A DNA stretch of 64,000 nucleotides, taken from NCBI RefSeq assembly GCF_937123735.1, contig NZ_CAKZKL010000028.1, positions 62,001 to 126,000 of the forward strand, read 5' to 3'. The position numbers and the translations under genes are program-made. The notes beneath the pieces are model-generated. The model made no database searches and was not told the origin of the DNA. It saw only the letters and a list, made by a program, of their open reading frames with translations. Below, piece after piece: positions 32,526 through 40,385 of this stretch. Position 1 is the stretch's first letter; each line of letters starts with the position of its first letter. This stretch comes from an uncultured Lentibacter sp. (GTDB lineage Bacteria; Pseudomonadota; Alphaproteobacteria; Rhodobacterales; Rhodobacteraceae).

Positions 32526-34012
32526 TGGCTGATCTGAACAAGCTGACGATTGCGGCGGCGCGGGATGCGCTGCGCAAGGGTGATGTCACCAGCGCGGAGC
32601 TGACCGAGGCCTGCCTCACCGAGATCGAGGGGGCAGGGGCGCTGGGCGCTTTTGTGCACCACACGCCGGAGGCTGCGCGCGCGCAGGCAGAGGCGGCGGA
32701 CAAACGGATCAAGGCGGGCGATGCGCCGGATATGTGCGGCATTCCACTGGGCATCAAGGATTTGTTCTGCACCAAGGGTGTGCCCTCTCAGGCGGCGAGC
32801 AACATTCTCAAGGGCTTCAAGCCCGAATATGAGAGCACCGTGACCAGCCAGCTGTTTGACGCGGGCGCGGTCATGCTCGGCAAGCTCAACATGGACGAAT
32901 TTGCCATGGGCTCGTCCAACGAGACCAGCGCTTATGGCAATGCTGTGAACCCGTGGCGGCGCGCGGGTGACGCGGCGGCGCTCACGCCGGGCGGCTCGTC
33001 TGGCGGCTCGGCGAGTGCTGTGGCGGCGGACCTTTGCCTTGCGGCGACGGGCACAGACACCGGCGGCTCGATCCGCCAGCCTGCGGCCTTCACCGGCATC
33101 ACCGGCATCAAGCCGACCTATGGCCGCGTGAGCCGTTGGGGGATTATCGCCTTTGCCTCCTCGCTTGACCAAGCGGGGCCGATGACCAAGGATGTGCGCG
33201 ACGCGGCCATCATGCTGGAGGCCATGTGCGGCCATGACCCCAAGGACAGCACCAGCGCCGAGCTGGCTGTGCCCAACTTCGAGGCTATGCTGACGGGCGA
33301 CATTCGCGGCAAGAAGATCGGCATTCCGCGCGAATACCGCATGGACGGGATGCCCGAGGAGATCGAGACGCTCTGGGCCGAGGGCACGGAGATGCTCAAG
33401 GCGGCGGGCGCGGAGATTGTCGATATCTCGCTGCCGCACACAAAATATGCGCTGCCGACCTACTACGTCATCGCGCCTGCGGAAGCCTCAAGCAACCTCG
33501 CGCGCTATGACGGGGTGCGCTATGGCCACCGCGCCAGCCTGGCGGCGGGTGATGGCATTACCGAGATGTATGAAAAGACCCGCGCCGAAGGCTTTGGCCA
33601 CGAGGTGCAGCGCCGTGTGATGGTGGGAACCTATGTGCTCTCGGCGGGCTTTTATGACGCCTATTACAACCGGGCCCGCAAGGTGCGCACGCTGATCAAG
33701 CGCGACTTTGAGGAGGTGTTTGCACAGGGTATCGACGCGATCCTGACACCTGCCACGCCAAGCGCGGCCTTTGGCCTTGGCGAGATGAGCGAGGCGGACC
33801 CGATTGCCATGTATCTCAACGATGTGTTCACCGTGACGGTGAACCTTGCCGGCTTGCCCGGGATTGCTCTGCCAACGGGAACAAACGCGCAGGGGCTACC
33901 GCTTGGGTTGCAGTTGATCGGGCGGCCCTGGGAAGAGGGTGATCTGCTGAATACCGCCTATGCGCTGGAGCAGGCGGCAGGATTTGTGGCCAAGCCGCAA
34001 AAATGGTGGTAA
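32525..34012 (+). CDS. gatA: Asp/Glu-tRNA(Asn/Gln) amidotransferase subunit A
   Basis: 495 residues. The amidase signature is [32 protein letters not shown], containing the Ser-cisSer-Lys catalytic triad members; the Lys lies in [14 protein letters not shown]. It releases ammonia from glutamine for the transamidation by GatB. The length is normal. Coupled to gatC by a one-base overlap and followed after 22 bp by a lipoprotein gene of separate function. Confidence 0.97.
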   Translation: MADLNKLTIAAARDALRKGDVTSAELTEACLTEIEGAGALGAFVHHTPEAARAQAEAADKRIKAGDAPDMCGIPLGIKDLFCTKGVPSQAASNILKGFKPEYESTVTSQLFDAGAVMLGKLNMDEFAMGSSNETSAYGNAVNPWRRAGDAAALTPGGSSGGSASAVAADLCLAATGTDTGGSIRQPAAFTGITGIKPTYGRVSRWGIIAFASSLDQAGPMTKDVRDAAIMLEAMCGHDPKDSTSAELAVPNFEAMLTGDIRGKKIGIPREYRMDGMPEEIETLWAEGTEMLKAAGAEIVDISLPHTKYALPTYYVIAPAEASSNLARYDGVRYGHRASLAAGDGITEMYEKTRAEGFGHEVQRRVMVGTYVLSAGFYDAYYNRARKVRTLIKRDFEEVFAQGIDAILTPATPSAAFGLGEMSEADPIAMYLNDVFTVTVNLAGLPGIALPTGTNAQGLPLGLQLIGRPWEEGDLLNTAYALEQAAGFVAKPQKWW

Positions 34013-34034
34013 ACCCCCGCAAAACCGCGTGTTT

Positions 34035-34802
34035 ATGCGCAGAAATGCAGAGGGTAAGGTGACAAGATTTATTCAGATTGCTGCGCTGTCCTGGGCGCTT
34101 ACGGGCTGTGCTGTTTCTGTGCCAGAAAGTGGTGCGCCCGGCGCAGGCTTTGGGGCTTTGGGGCGCGAAAATGCCTCGCCCTTGCCGGATGCGCAGGCGC
34201 TCAGCGATGAGAGCTTGAGCGCAAACCCGGCCAACGAGGGCGCGGGTGCTGAAGACCTGGACCTTGGCGGCACGCAAGACCCGACGGCGGCGCTTGCCCT
34301 GGAGACGCAGGCTGTTTTGGCGGCCACACAGGCACAAGCCGATGGCGCAGCCGAGGAGCGCTTGCAGCCGGTGATCAATGCCGCAGGCATCTCGCAGGAG
34401 AATGATTTTGATGCGGTCGGCTCACAGCGCAGTATTGAAGACGACGCGGCGCGCCGGGCGGCGCTGCAACAGCAGTATCAGGTGGTTGCGGCAACCAAAG
34501 TGCCCGCGCGCGTGGGCTCGGGCGGGCCTAATATAGTGGCCTATGCCCTGAGCACCTCAAATGCCCGTGGCGAAGGCATTTACAAGCGCAGTGGCCTGAA
34601 TTTGCAGGCAAAATCGACGCGAAATTGTGCGAGATATGCCTCGCCCGACTTGGCGCAGCTTGAGTTTCTGGAGCGGGGTGGGCCCGAGCGGGACCGGCTG
34701 GCGCTGGATCCGGACGGAGATGGCTATGCCTGTTCCTGGGATCCGGCTCCGTTTCGCGCAGCGCGCGCGGCGGGTGCAGCGCAGGCTGCTCAAGGGGAGT
34801 GA
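34035..34802 (+). CDS. Lipoprotein with Excalibur-like C-terminal motif
   Basis: 255 residues from the ATG at 34035 (MRRNAEGKVTRFIQIAALS). A GTG at 34059 (VTRFIQIAALSWALTGC), preceded by GAGGGTAAG, is a good alternative start. The lipobox is ALTGC. The middle is acidic, Ala/Gln-rich and probably disordered. The C-terminus has a Cys-containing element, STRNCARYASPDLAQLEF... LDPDGDGYACSWDP, an Excalibur-like calcium-binding pattern (DxDGDGxxC). Probably envelope-attached. Its stop overlaps the amidase start (GTGA), so both likely act on the cell wall. Confidence 0.82.
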   Translation: MRRNAEGKVTRFIQIAALSWALTGCAVSVPESGAPGAGFGALGRENASPLPDAQALSDESLSANPANEGAGAEDLDLGGTQDPTAALALETQAVLAATQAQADGAAEERLQPVINAAGISQENDFDAVGSQRSIEDDAARRAALQQQYQVVAATKVPARVGSGGPNIVAYALSTSNARGEGIYKRSGLNLQAKSTRNCARYASPDLAQLEFLERGGPERDRLALDPDGDGYACSWDPAPFRAARAAGAAQAAQGE

Positions 34803-35479
34803 GCCTGCGGCCGCAGATCTTTGAGCGCGTCTCGCCCAATTGGGGCGCGCGCCGCGGCGGGCAAAGGCCCGATCTTGTGGTGATCCACTACACTGCGATG
34901 CAGAGCGCGCAAGCTGCGATTGAGCGGCTGTGCGACCCTGTGGCCGAGGTGTCGGCGCATTATGTGATTTGCGAGCGGGGGGGCGTGACGCGGCTTGTGC
35001 CTGAGGGAGAGCGCGCCTGGCACGCCGGCGCGGGGCGCTGGGGAGATGTGAGGGATGTCAATTCGCGCGCGATCGGGATCGAGCTGGCGAATACGGGGGA
35101 TCAGCCCTTTGCGGAGCCGCAGATGGCGGGCCTTGAAGCATTGCTTGCACAGATCATGGTGCGTTGGGCGATTGCGCCTGAGCGGGTGATTGGCCATTCG
35201 GACATGGCTCCGGGGCGCAAGAGCGACCCGGGCGCGCGGTTTGATTGGGCCAGGCTGGCGCGGTTGGGCTTGTCGGTTTGGCCGCAGGCGCGCGCGGGGA
35301 GCGACTTTTACGGAGCTGCGGCGGCGTTTGGATACCCTGTTGGCGATGTGGAGGATGCGCATATTCTGGAGGCGTTTCGGCTGCGGTTTCGCCCTTGGGC
35401 AACGGGGGGGATGGACGCGGTGGATGTGGCGTTGATGAGCGATCTGGCGGCGCGTTGGCCTGTGAGGGGCTGTGCGTGA
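34799..35479 (+). CDS. N-acetylmuramoyl-L-alanine amidase (AmpD/Amidase_2 type)
   Basis: 226 residues from a GTG overlapping the previous stop. The Amidase_2 zinc ligands are in VVIHYTAMQS (His), RAWHAGAGRWG (His), and VIGHSDMAPGRKSDPGARFDW (His and Asp). EVSAHYVICERGGVTRLVPEGE is typical. No signal peptide, which fits a cytoplasmic AmpD-like role in recycling anhydro-muropeptides. Coupled to the Excalibur lipoprotein gene. Confidence 0.92.
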   Translation: MSLRPQIFERVSPNWGARRGGQRPDLVVIHYTAMQSAQAAIERLCDPVAEVSAHYVICERGGVTRLVPEGERAWHAGAGRWGDVRDVNSRAIGIELANTGDQPFAEPQMAGLEALLAQIMVRWAIAPERVIGHSDMAPGRKSDPGARFDWARLARLGLSVWPQARAGSDFYGAAAAFGYPVGDVEDAHILEAFRLRFRPWATGGMDAVDVALMSDLAARWPVRGCA

Positions 35480-35538
35480 GGTTTTGCGCCGCGCCCTGCG
35501 GGCGCGTCGCGGTGTTTGGGGGAGCAGTTCCTCCGAGC

Positions 35539-35703
35539 ACAGGTTTAACTGGGGGACCAGTCCCCCAGACCACAGGTTTTAGCTGGGGGACCAGTCCCCC
35601 AGACCACAGGTTTTAGCTGGGGGACCAGTCCCCCAGACCACAGGTTTTAACTGGGGGACCAGTCCCCCAGACCCCCTGGGATATTTCTGGCAAAAAGAAA
35701 GGG
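35539..35703 (+). repeat. Structured intergenic repeat with four tandem palindromes (34-bp period)
   Basis: Four near-identical units start at 35539 (33 bp, one T fewer), 35572, 35606 and 35640. Each is ACAGGTTTTAGC or ACAGGTTTAAC plus the palindrome CTGGGGGACCAGTCCCCCAG and ACC. The last runs into CCCTGGGATATTTCTGGC and the tail AAAAAGAAAGGG. It lies 60 bp past the amidase gene, in its orientation, and ends just before the rnpB promoter. Confidence 0.92.
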
Positions 35704-35714
35704 CTACGCGGTGA

Positions 35715-35743
35715 TTGACCTCTGGGCGGGGGCGGACTATCTG
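35715..35743 (+). promoter_or_regulatory. Sigma70-type promoter of rnpB
   Basis: TTGACC at 35715-35720, a 17-bp spacer, and TATCTG at 35738-35743. The expected start lies seven or eight bases further, at about 35751, the first base of the P1 helix of RNase P RNA. Position and spacing agree with the RNA boundary deduced independently. Confidence 0.75.
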
Positions 35744-35750
35744 GCAGGGG

Positions 35751-36121
35751 CGCGGAAGGCTGGATGGCCGCGGGGGGCTTTTGGGCGCTTCGAGGAAAGT
35801 CCGGACTCCACAAGACAACGGTGCCGGGTAACGCCCGGGCAGGGCAACCTGACGGAAAGTGCCACAGAGAAGAGACCGCTTCCTCACGGGGGAGCAAGGG
35901 TGAAACGGTGGGGTAAGAGCCCACCGGGGGGCTGGCAACAGACCTCGCATGGCAAACCCCGCCGGGAGCAATGCCGAATAGGGACCTCGCTTTAGGCTGT
36001 TTTGGCCTTGAGGTTCGGGTAGGCAGCTAGAGGGGCGTTGGCAACAGCGCTTTTAGATGAATGGTCATCCACTTCGGGACAGCCCGGGGAGACAGAATCC
36101 GGCTTACAGGCCTTCCGCGTG
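35751..36121 (+). ncRNA. rnpB: RNase P RNA, bacterial type A
   Basis: The universally conserved 5' core GAGGAAAGTCCGGACTCCA is at 35792, AGGGTGAAACGGTGGGGTAA in the middle, and the 3' core ACAGAATCCGGCTTAC at 36093. P1 is defined by CGCGGAAGGC (35751-35760) pairing perfectly with GCCTTCCGCG (36110-36119), which sets both ends. RNase P cleaves 5' leaders from pre-tRNAs. The ORFs called across it in both frames are artefacts, except that the last codons of the minus-strand DMT gene overlap its 3' end. No separate strong terminator is seen. Confidence 0.96.
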
Positions 36122-37015
36122 TTTATCTTTATCACTTGTGACGATGTAGAGCCCTGCGAGCAGGAGCGCGGCCCCTGTGAGTTTGAGCGGCGTGGCCGCT
36201 TCACCGACGACGAGCAGCGCGAGCACCCAGGCTGTGAGCGGCTCGGCCAGCGCAAGGGTGACGGCTGTGGAGGCGGGGAGGGCCTTCAGGCCCCAGGTGT
36301 AGAGCGCATAGGCCAGCCCTGTGGCCCCGAGGCCAAGCGCGACGAGCGTGAGCGGGGCTGTGCCTGTGAGGGCCCAGCCCCATGGCAGCAGGAAGAAGAC
36401 GGGTGTTGTGAAGAGCGCCGCGAGGCTGAAGGTGCTCGCGGCGATGGTGGCGGGGGGCGCATGGGCTGTCATGCGCGAGGAGGCCAGAGAATAGGTCGCA
36501 TAGCACAGGCCTGCCGCCGCGGCGAGGGCGAGACCGAGGGGGGCACTGCCGCCGGTTGCGCCTGCGAGCACGAGGGCGCCAGCCCCGACAATGGCGAGCG
36601 CCTGTCCAAAGGCCTTGCGCAGGGAGGGGCGTTGGCGCAGCCAGAGGATGTCATAGGCGGCCACCCAGAGCGGCGCGGAGCCGATGGTGACCGCTGTGCC
36701 AAGGCCGACGCCAGCCAGCGCCACGGCGGCAAAGAAGAGCATGTTATAGGCCGCGATGGCCGCAGCGGCTGTGAAAAGCGCGCGCTTGGGCAGCTGGCGC
36801 AGGGCCGCGCGCGCGGCGGGCTGCAAGGCAGCCAGCGCGATGAGCGCGGCCGCGCCAATCCAGAGGCGGGCCGCGCCCACAACGAGCGGCGCGCGCTCCG
36901 GCGGCAAAAAGCTTTGCAACGTGCCAGTGCTGCCCCAGAGGATGGCGGCGGCGAGCACCGCAAGCGTGGCGGTCAGGGTGGCGGGAGCGCGTGTCATCGG
37001 TGCTTTCTGCTTCAT
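36104..37015 (-). CDS. DMT-superfamily (EamA) transporter
   Basis: About 303 residues from the ATG at 37015 ([19 protein letters not shown]); the ATG at 36997 is equally plausible. Ten predicted helices as two EamA repeats; [19 protein letters not shown] opens repeat one, and [19 protein letters not shown] is a typical repeat-two motif. Substrate unknown. Its final codons and TAA stop (36104-36106) are antisense to the 3' end of rnpB by about 18 bp. Divergent from rpmG. Confidence 0.88.
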   Translation of the reverse strand: MKQKAPMTRAPATLTATLAVLAAAILWGSTGTLQSFLPPERAPLVVGAARLWIGAAALIALAALQPAARAALRQLPKRALFTAAAAIAAYNMLFFAAVALAGVGLGTAVTIGSAPLWVAAYDILWLRQRPSLRKAFGQALAIVGAGALVLAGATGGSAPLGLALAAAAGLCYATYSLASSRMTAHAPPATIAASTFSLAALFTTPVFFLLPWGWALTGTAPLTLVALGLGATGLAYALYTWGLKALPASTAVTLALAEPLTAWVLALLVVGEAATPLKLTGAALLLAGLYIVTSDKDKHAEGL

Positions 37016-37063
37016 GCCCGCACGAAGCGCAAAGCAAAACTTTCGCAAGCGCGCGCTTTGCGG

Positions 37064-37090
37064 TTGACTCAGGCGCGCATCTCCTTAAAA
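37064..37090 (+). promoter_or_regulatory. Candidate rpmG promoter
   Basis: TTGACT at 37064-37069 and TTAAAA at 37085-37090, spacing 15, or AAAAGG at 37087 with spacing 17. It lies about 70 bp before the rpmG ATG in the divergent gap. The -10 element is poor, so this is tentative. Confidence 0.35.
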
Positions 37091-37156
37091 GGCAGGCTTC
37101 AAGAGAATTCACGGGCTGTGCGCCATCTGCACCCGCCCAGCCGCAGGAGAAGCCCA

Positions 37157-37324
37157 ATGGCGAAGCCAACCACGATCAAAATCCGCCTGAACTCGACCGC
37201 AGGCACCGGCCACTTCTATGTGACCAAAAAGAACGCACGCACGATGACGGAAAAAATGTCTATCCGCAAATATGACCCCGTTGTGCGCAAGCATGTTGAA
37301 TATAAGGAAGGCAAAATCAAGTAA
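37157..37324 (+). CDS. rpmG: 50S ribosomal protein L33
   Basis: 55 residues: [20 protein letters not shown], then [14 protein letters not shown] and [20 protein letters not shown], the standard L33 of alphaproteobacteria. This type lacks the zinc cysteines (C- form). AGGAGA precedes the ATG. It belongs to the large subunit near the E site. A hairpin terminator follows 27 bp after its stop. Confidence 0.97.
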   Translation: MAKPTTIKIRLNSTAGTGHFYVTKKNARTMTEKMSIRKYDPVVRKHVEYKEGKIK

Positions 37325-37350
37325 GCTTGGTTTTGACTTTTTCGAGATGG

Positions 37351-37377
37351 GGCCGTTCCGAGAGGGGCGGCCTTTTT
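37351..37377 (+). terminator. Rho-independent terminator of rpmG
   Basis: GGCCGTTCC pairs with GGGGCGGCC (9 bp including two G-U) around a GAGA tetraloop, followed by TTTTT. It is the clear end of the monocistronic rpmG transcript, so the repeat array further on would be read only by read-through. Confidence 0.85.
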
Positions 37378-37453
37378 CGTTGACTGAGCGGGCTGTGCTT
37401 GTTTGGGGTGGGGGTGTGATTGGCTTTGTCGGCCATGTTGGGCACCACCGGCC

Positions 37454-37599
37454 GGTGCAAGGGCGGGCCAGCCCCCACGCGCGGGTGCAAGGGAGGGTTG
37501 CCCCCCACACACAGGTTTAAGTGGGGGCCAGCCCCCACACACAGGTTTAAGTGGGGGCCAGCCCCCACACCCCCGGGATATTTCGGGAAAGAAAAAAAG
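37454..37599 (+). repeat. Structured intergenic repeat with four tandem palindromes (30-bp period)
   Basis: Units begin at 37454, 37484, 37514 and 37544, exactly 30 bp apart. Units 1-2 have GGTGCAAGGG with GGGCGGGCCAGCCCCC or GGGAGGGTTGCCCCCC; units 3-4 have AGGTTTAAGTGGGGGCCAGC and CCCCAC. The last unit leads into CCCCCGGGATATTTCGGG and the tail AAAGAAAAAAAGC. The stretch 37378-37453 before it holds nothing recognisable. It lies between rpmG and the small secreted gene, on their strand. Confidence 0.92.
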
Positions 37600-37630
37600 C
37601 GGTGCGGAAGAGAGGTTTGGAGCGTGGCGG

Positions 37631-37972
37631 ATGCGGCAGATGATCTGGTGGGCGTTGGTGCTTGGAGTGTTGAGCAATGTGGCCGCGGGGGAAGCGCGGG
37701 TGATTGAAGACTTTAAGAATAATCCTGCGGCGCGGGGGGTGCTTGTCTTCGATCAGGTGATGGGTTCGGTCAATTTGGCGGGAGCCACTATCTGTGTGGG
37801 CAGTCTTCGGCGCCTTGACGGGAGTTTCGGGTTTGATGCGGTCTGGCGTGCGCCTAAAGATGGGTGCGGGTGGGGCGGTATTGGCCGGTATGGCGCGCAG
37901 GTATTGGAATGCGAGGTCGATGCCTTTCAGGCAGCGATTGGTAGGGGAGAGAGGTTGGCGGGCTATGTCTGA
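37631..37972 (+). CDS. Short secreted protein, possible decayed CIA30-like gene
   Basis: 113 residues from the ATG at 37631 (MRQMIWWALVLGVLSNVAAG), which looks like a signal peptide. The mature start, ARVIEDFKNNPAARGVLVFDQVMGSV, resembles the opening of CIA30-domain proteins (DF...NPxARW...DQVMGGVS). The rest (DGSFGFDAVWRAPKDGCGWG) does not follow the family and is far shorter than a normal CIA30 domain. I could not restore it in another frame. It overlaps the following kinase gene by 8 bp. Either a remnant or an unrelated short secreted protein. Confidence 0.5.
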   Translation: MRQMIWWALVLGVLSNVAAGEARVIEDFKNNPAARGVLVFDQVMGSVNLAGATICVGSLRRLDGSFGFDAVWRAPKDGCGWGGIGRYGAQVLECEVDAFQAAIGRGERLAGYV

Positions 37973-38450
37973 GGCTGTTTTGCATATGCTCTGCGGCAAG
38001 ATTGCTGCGGGCAAATCGACCTTGAGCGCAGAGCTGGGGAAGGGCGCAGGCACACTCGTGTTGTGCGAGGATGAATGGCTTTATGCGTTGTTTGCCGATC
38101 GGCTTGAAACGCTCGCCGATTATGCGGATTGCACGGCGCGGCTGCGCGAAATTGTTGGCCCGTTGTGTATTGATCTGCTGCGCGCGGGGAACTCTGTTGT
38201 TCTGGATTTTGCGGCCAATCGCCCGGCAGAGCGCGCCTGGATGCGCGGCCTTGCCCTGGCCGCCGGGGCGCAGGTGCGGCTGCATTATCTGGCGGTGGAT
38301 GATGCAACCTGTTTGGCGCGGCTCAAGGCGCGCAATGCGCGTGGGGGCCATCCTTTCCAGGTGAGCGAAGCGCAGTTTCACCGGATTACCTCACATTTTG
38401 TACCGCCGACTGAGGATGAGGGCTTTGATGTGATTGAGCACCCTGCCTGA
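37965..38450 (+). CDS. P-loop kinase-like ATP-binding protein (AAA_33 type)
   Basis: 161 residues. The P-loop is MLCGKIAAGKSTLSAEL. CEDEWLYALFADRLETLADY, and VVLDFAANRPAERAWMRGL match the zeta-toxin/AAA_33 small-kinase group, with a lid around RLKARNARGGHPFQVSEAQF. It probably phosphorylates a small molecule or nucleotide in the cytoplasm. The ATG at 37965 is within the end of the preceding ORF. Convergent with the BI-1 gene across a terminator. No antitoxin partner is seen, so a toxin role is not supported. Confidence 0.8.
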   Translation: MSEAVLHMLCGKIAAGKSTLSAELGKGAGTLVLCEDEWLYALFADRLETLADYADCTARLREIVGPLCIDLLRAGNSVVLDFAANRPAERAWMRGLALAAGAQVRLHYLAVDDATCLARLKARNARGGHPFQVSEAQFHRITSHFVPPTEDEGFDVIEHPA

Positions 38451-38461
38451 GGGGCGGCCAC

Positions 38462-38494
38462 AAAACAAAAGGGCCAGCGCGGTGGCTGGCCCTT
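38462..38494 (-). terminator. Terminator of the BI-1 gene
   Basis: On the minus strand, AAGGGCCAGC-CACCGC-GCTGGCCCTT is a perfect 10-bp stem followed by TTGTTTTG. It lies 25 bp past the BI-1 stop; the plus-strand side has a weaker TTGGGTGTTT tail, so it may also slow the convergent kinase transcript. Confidence 0.85.
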
Positions 38495-38518
38495 GGGTGT
38501 TTGATGTAAGCGTCTGGC

Positions 38519-39253
38519 TCAGTCGCGCGGCATGAAGAGGAACATGATCGAGCGGAACATCGCGATGAAGCTGATGTAAAGCTGGAGCGCGCCGATGATC
38601 GCGGCTTTTTCAAGGAACATTTCAGCCTCTTGGCCGCCCTGGTAGCGTGCGCCGAGGTAGGTGTTCTTGATGTCTTGGGTGGAGGTTGCCGTGAGCACGG
38701 CGAACACGCCGAGGATGGCAAGGTTCATCCACCACGCGCCGTTTGCGCCCATGCCACCTGTGAACATGCTGAACAGGCCAATCGCGACAATCCCCCAAGC
38801 CATCATGGTTGCGACCTGGCCGATGGGGCCGAGGTTGCGCTTGGTGAGGTAGCCGGTAAGGCTGAGGCCAAGGAAGGCAACAGCGGTGTAGAGCAGCCCC
38901 ATGATCACGCTGGACATGGAGAACATGATGAAGATCACCGAGAGCGACACGCCTGTGAGCGCGGCATAGGCCCAGAAGATCATGTTGATGCTCGCGACAC
39001 TCAGGCGCTCGAAGGCGAAGTTGGCCACGAGAACGAAGGCCAGCGGGCCGAAGATGACCGCGTAGACGATTGGCGGGACCAGAAGGACTTGCTGTGCCGC
39101 AGGGCTTTGGGCCACGAGGTAAGCCAAAGCAAAGGTCGCAAGGAGTGCGGCCGACATAAGGCCGTAAACCTTGTTCATATGGGCACGAAGCCCTTGGTCG
39201 ATTGCGGCGTCCTGCGTGCGCGCGCCGGAATGGACGGTGTCAAATTCTGCCAT
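38519..39253 (-). CDS. Bax inhibitor-1/YccA family membrane protein
   Basis: 244 residues with seven predicted helices: MNKVYGLMSAALLATFALAY, VIYAVIFGPLAFVLVANFA, MIFWAYAALTGVSLSVIFIM and so on. The BI-1 signature region includes FLGLSLTGYLTKRNLGPIG and the C-terminal ALQLYISFIAMFRSIMFL. Bacterial relatives (YccA, YetJ) interact with FtsH or conduct calcium in a pH-sensitive manner. Monocistronic, with its own terminator. Confidence 0.92.
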   Translation of the reverse strand: MAEFDTVHSGARTQDAAIDQGLRAHMNKVYGLMSAALLATFALAYLVAQSPAAQQVLLVPPIVYAVIFGPLAFVLVANFAFERLSVASINMIFWAYAALTGVSLSVIFIMFSMSSVIMGLLYTAVAFLGLSLTGYLTKRNLGPIGQVATMMAWGIVAIGLFSMFTGGMGANGAWWMNLAILGVFAVLTATSTQDIKNTYLGARYQGGQEAEMFLEKAAIIGALQLYISFIAMFRSIMFLFMPRD

Positions 39254-39410
39254 TTAAGCCTCCGAAGTTGCATAGGCGTTATGTGGCCCTGCCTATTCAC
39301 AGAGCCCTCAGGGTGAATATCGGTGAGGCGGGGGGCTTTTTCAAGCATTTCCCGCTGTGATTTTGTCGGGTTTTTACGTTTTCAAAGCGAGGTGTGGCGC
39401 GGTGCTCTCT

Positions 39411-40385
39411 TCAGAGGGTGATCACCACCTTGCCGGTGGATTTGCGGCTGCGCAGAAGCTCCATGCCCTCAAGGGCTTGCTCAAGCGGCAGGGCGTGGCT
39501 CACATGGGGCTTGATCTTGCCTTCGGCATGCCAGCGCACCAGCTCGGTAAGGCTGTCTGTGACGACGGAGGGCTTGAACGCGAGGTAGCCGCCCCAGTAA
39601 AAGCCCATGACGGTGAGGTTTTTGACCAGAAGGATATTGGCGGGCACTTGCGGCACTTCGCCCGAGGCGAACCCGATGCTGAGCAGGCGTGCTTCGGGGT
39701 TGCAGGCGCGCATGGCGGCCTTGAACTGATCGCCCCCCACCGGGTCATAGACCACATCCGCGCCGCCAAGGGCGCGCACGGCCTCGCGGATATCGTCTTT
39801 TTCGGCGTCGATCAGGTGATCCGCGCCTGCGGCTTTGGCCACGGCGAGCTTATCGGCGCCGCGCGCGCAGGCAATAACCGTTGCCCCCATGAGCTTGCCG
39901 ATTTCAACGGCTGTGAGCCCAACGCCGCCTGCTGCGCCAAGCACCAGCAGGGTTTCGCCTGCCTTGAGCCCGGCCTTGTAGCCAAGCGCGACATGGCTTG
40001 TGCCATAGGCCACTTGCAGGGCCGCCGCGCTGACCATATCGGTGCCCTGCGGCAGCGGGGTGACGCGGGACGCGTCAAAACAGGCGTAATTAGCCAGCCC
40101 CCCCTGTCCGCCAAAGACCAAGACAGGCGTGCCCACGGCGGGGCCGCTCACGCCTTCACCCAGCGCATCCACCACGCCAGAGACCTCCATTCCCATGGTA
40201 AAGGGGTAGGCGGGGGTCTCCTGATAGCTGCCTTGCACCATGAGAAGATCTGCAAAATTGAGCCCGCAGGCGGCAATTTTGACGCGCAGCTCCCCGGCAG
40301 CGGGCTGCGGGCGGGCGATGGTTTCAAGGACGGGCGGTTGCCCTTTGCTCAGGCAGCGCAGGGCGCGCATGGTCGGGGTGCTCAT
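39411..40385 (-). CDS. NADPH:quinone oxidoreductase (MDR superfamily)
   Basis: 324 residues, a zinc-free medium-chain dehydrogenase/reductase. The NADPH-binding motif is LVLGAAGGVGLTAVEIGKLMGA; the N-terminal domain has ACGLNFADLLMVQGSYQ, and MGMEVSGVVDALGEGV. QOR-type enzymes reduce quinones or enoyl substrates. It starts with ATG at 40385 and is divergent from the XRE gene across a 361-bp AT-rich gap. Confidence 0.92.
   Translation of the reverse strand: MSTPTMRALRCLSKGQPPVLETIARPQPAAGELRVKIAACGLNFADLLMVQGSYQETPAYPFTMGMEVSGVVDALGEGVSGPAVGTPVLVFGGQGGLANYACFDASRVTPLPQGTDMVSAAALQVAYGTSHVALGYKAGLKAGETLLVLGAAGGVGLTAVEIGKLMGATVIACARGADKLAVAKAAGADHLIDAEKDDIREAVRALGGADVVYDPVGGDQFKAAMRACNPEARLLSIGFASGEVPQVPANILLVKNLTVMGFYWGGYLAFKPSVVTDSLTELVRWHAEGKIKPHVSHALPLEQALEGMELLRSRKSTGKVVITL

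Noticed and set aside
31919-33439. 506-residue minus-strand ORF across gatC/gatA
   Set aside because: Shadow ORF opposite gatCA and the repeat; no ribosome site or motif.
35539-35703. Regular 34-bp repeats that could look like a CRISPR array
   Set aside because: The repeats are contiguous with no unique spacers, each is a palindrome, and no cas gene is nearby. The same holds for 37454-37573 and 21864-21930.
36038-37324. 428-residue plus-strand ORF running through rnpB and the DMT gene
   Set aside because: It reads antisense to a clear membrane protein and through RNase P RNA; composition is the usual GC-rich shadow. Only its last 55 residues (L33) are real.
37965-38450. Zeta-toxin-like small kinase as part of a toxin-antitoxin pair
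   Set aside because: It has a P-loop kinase fold, but no antitoxin-like gene is adjacent and the preceding gene is a secreted short protein.
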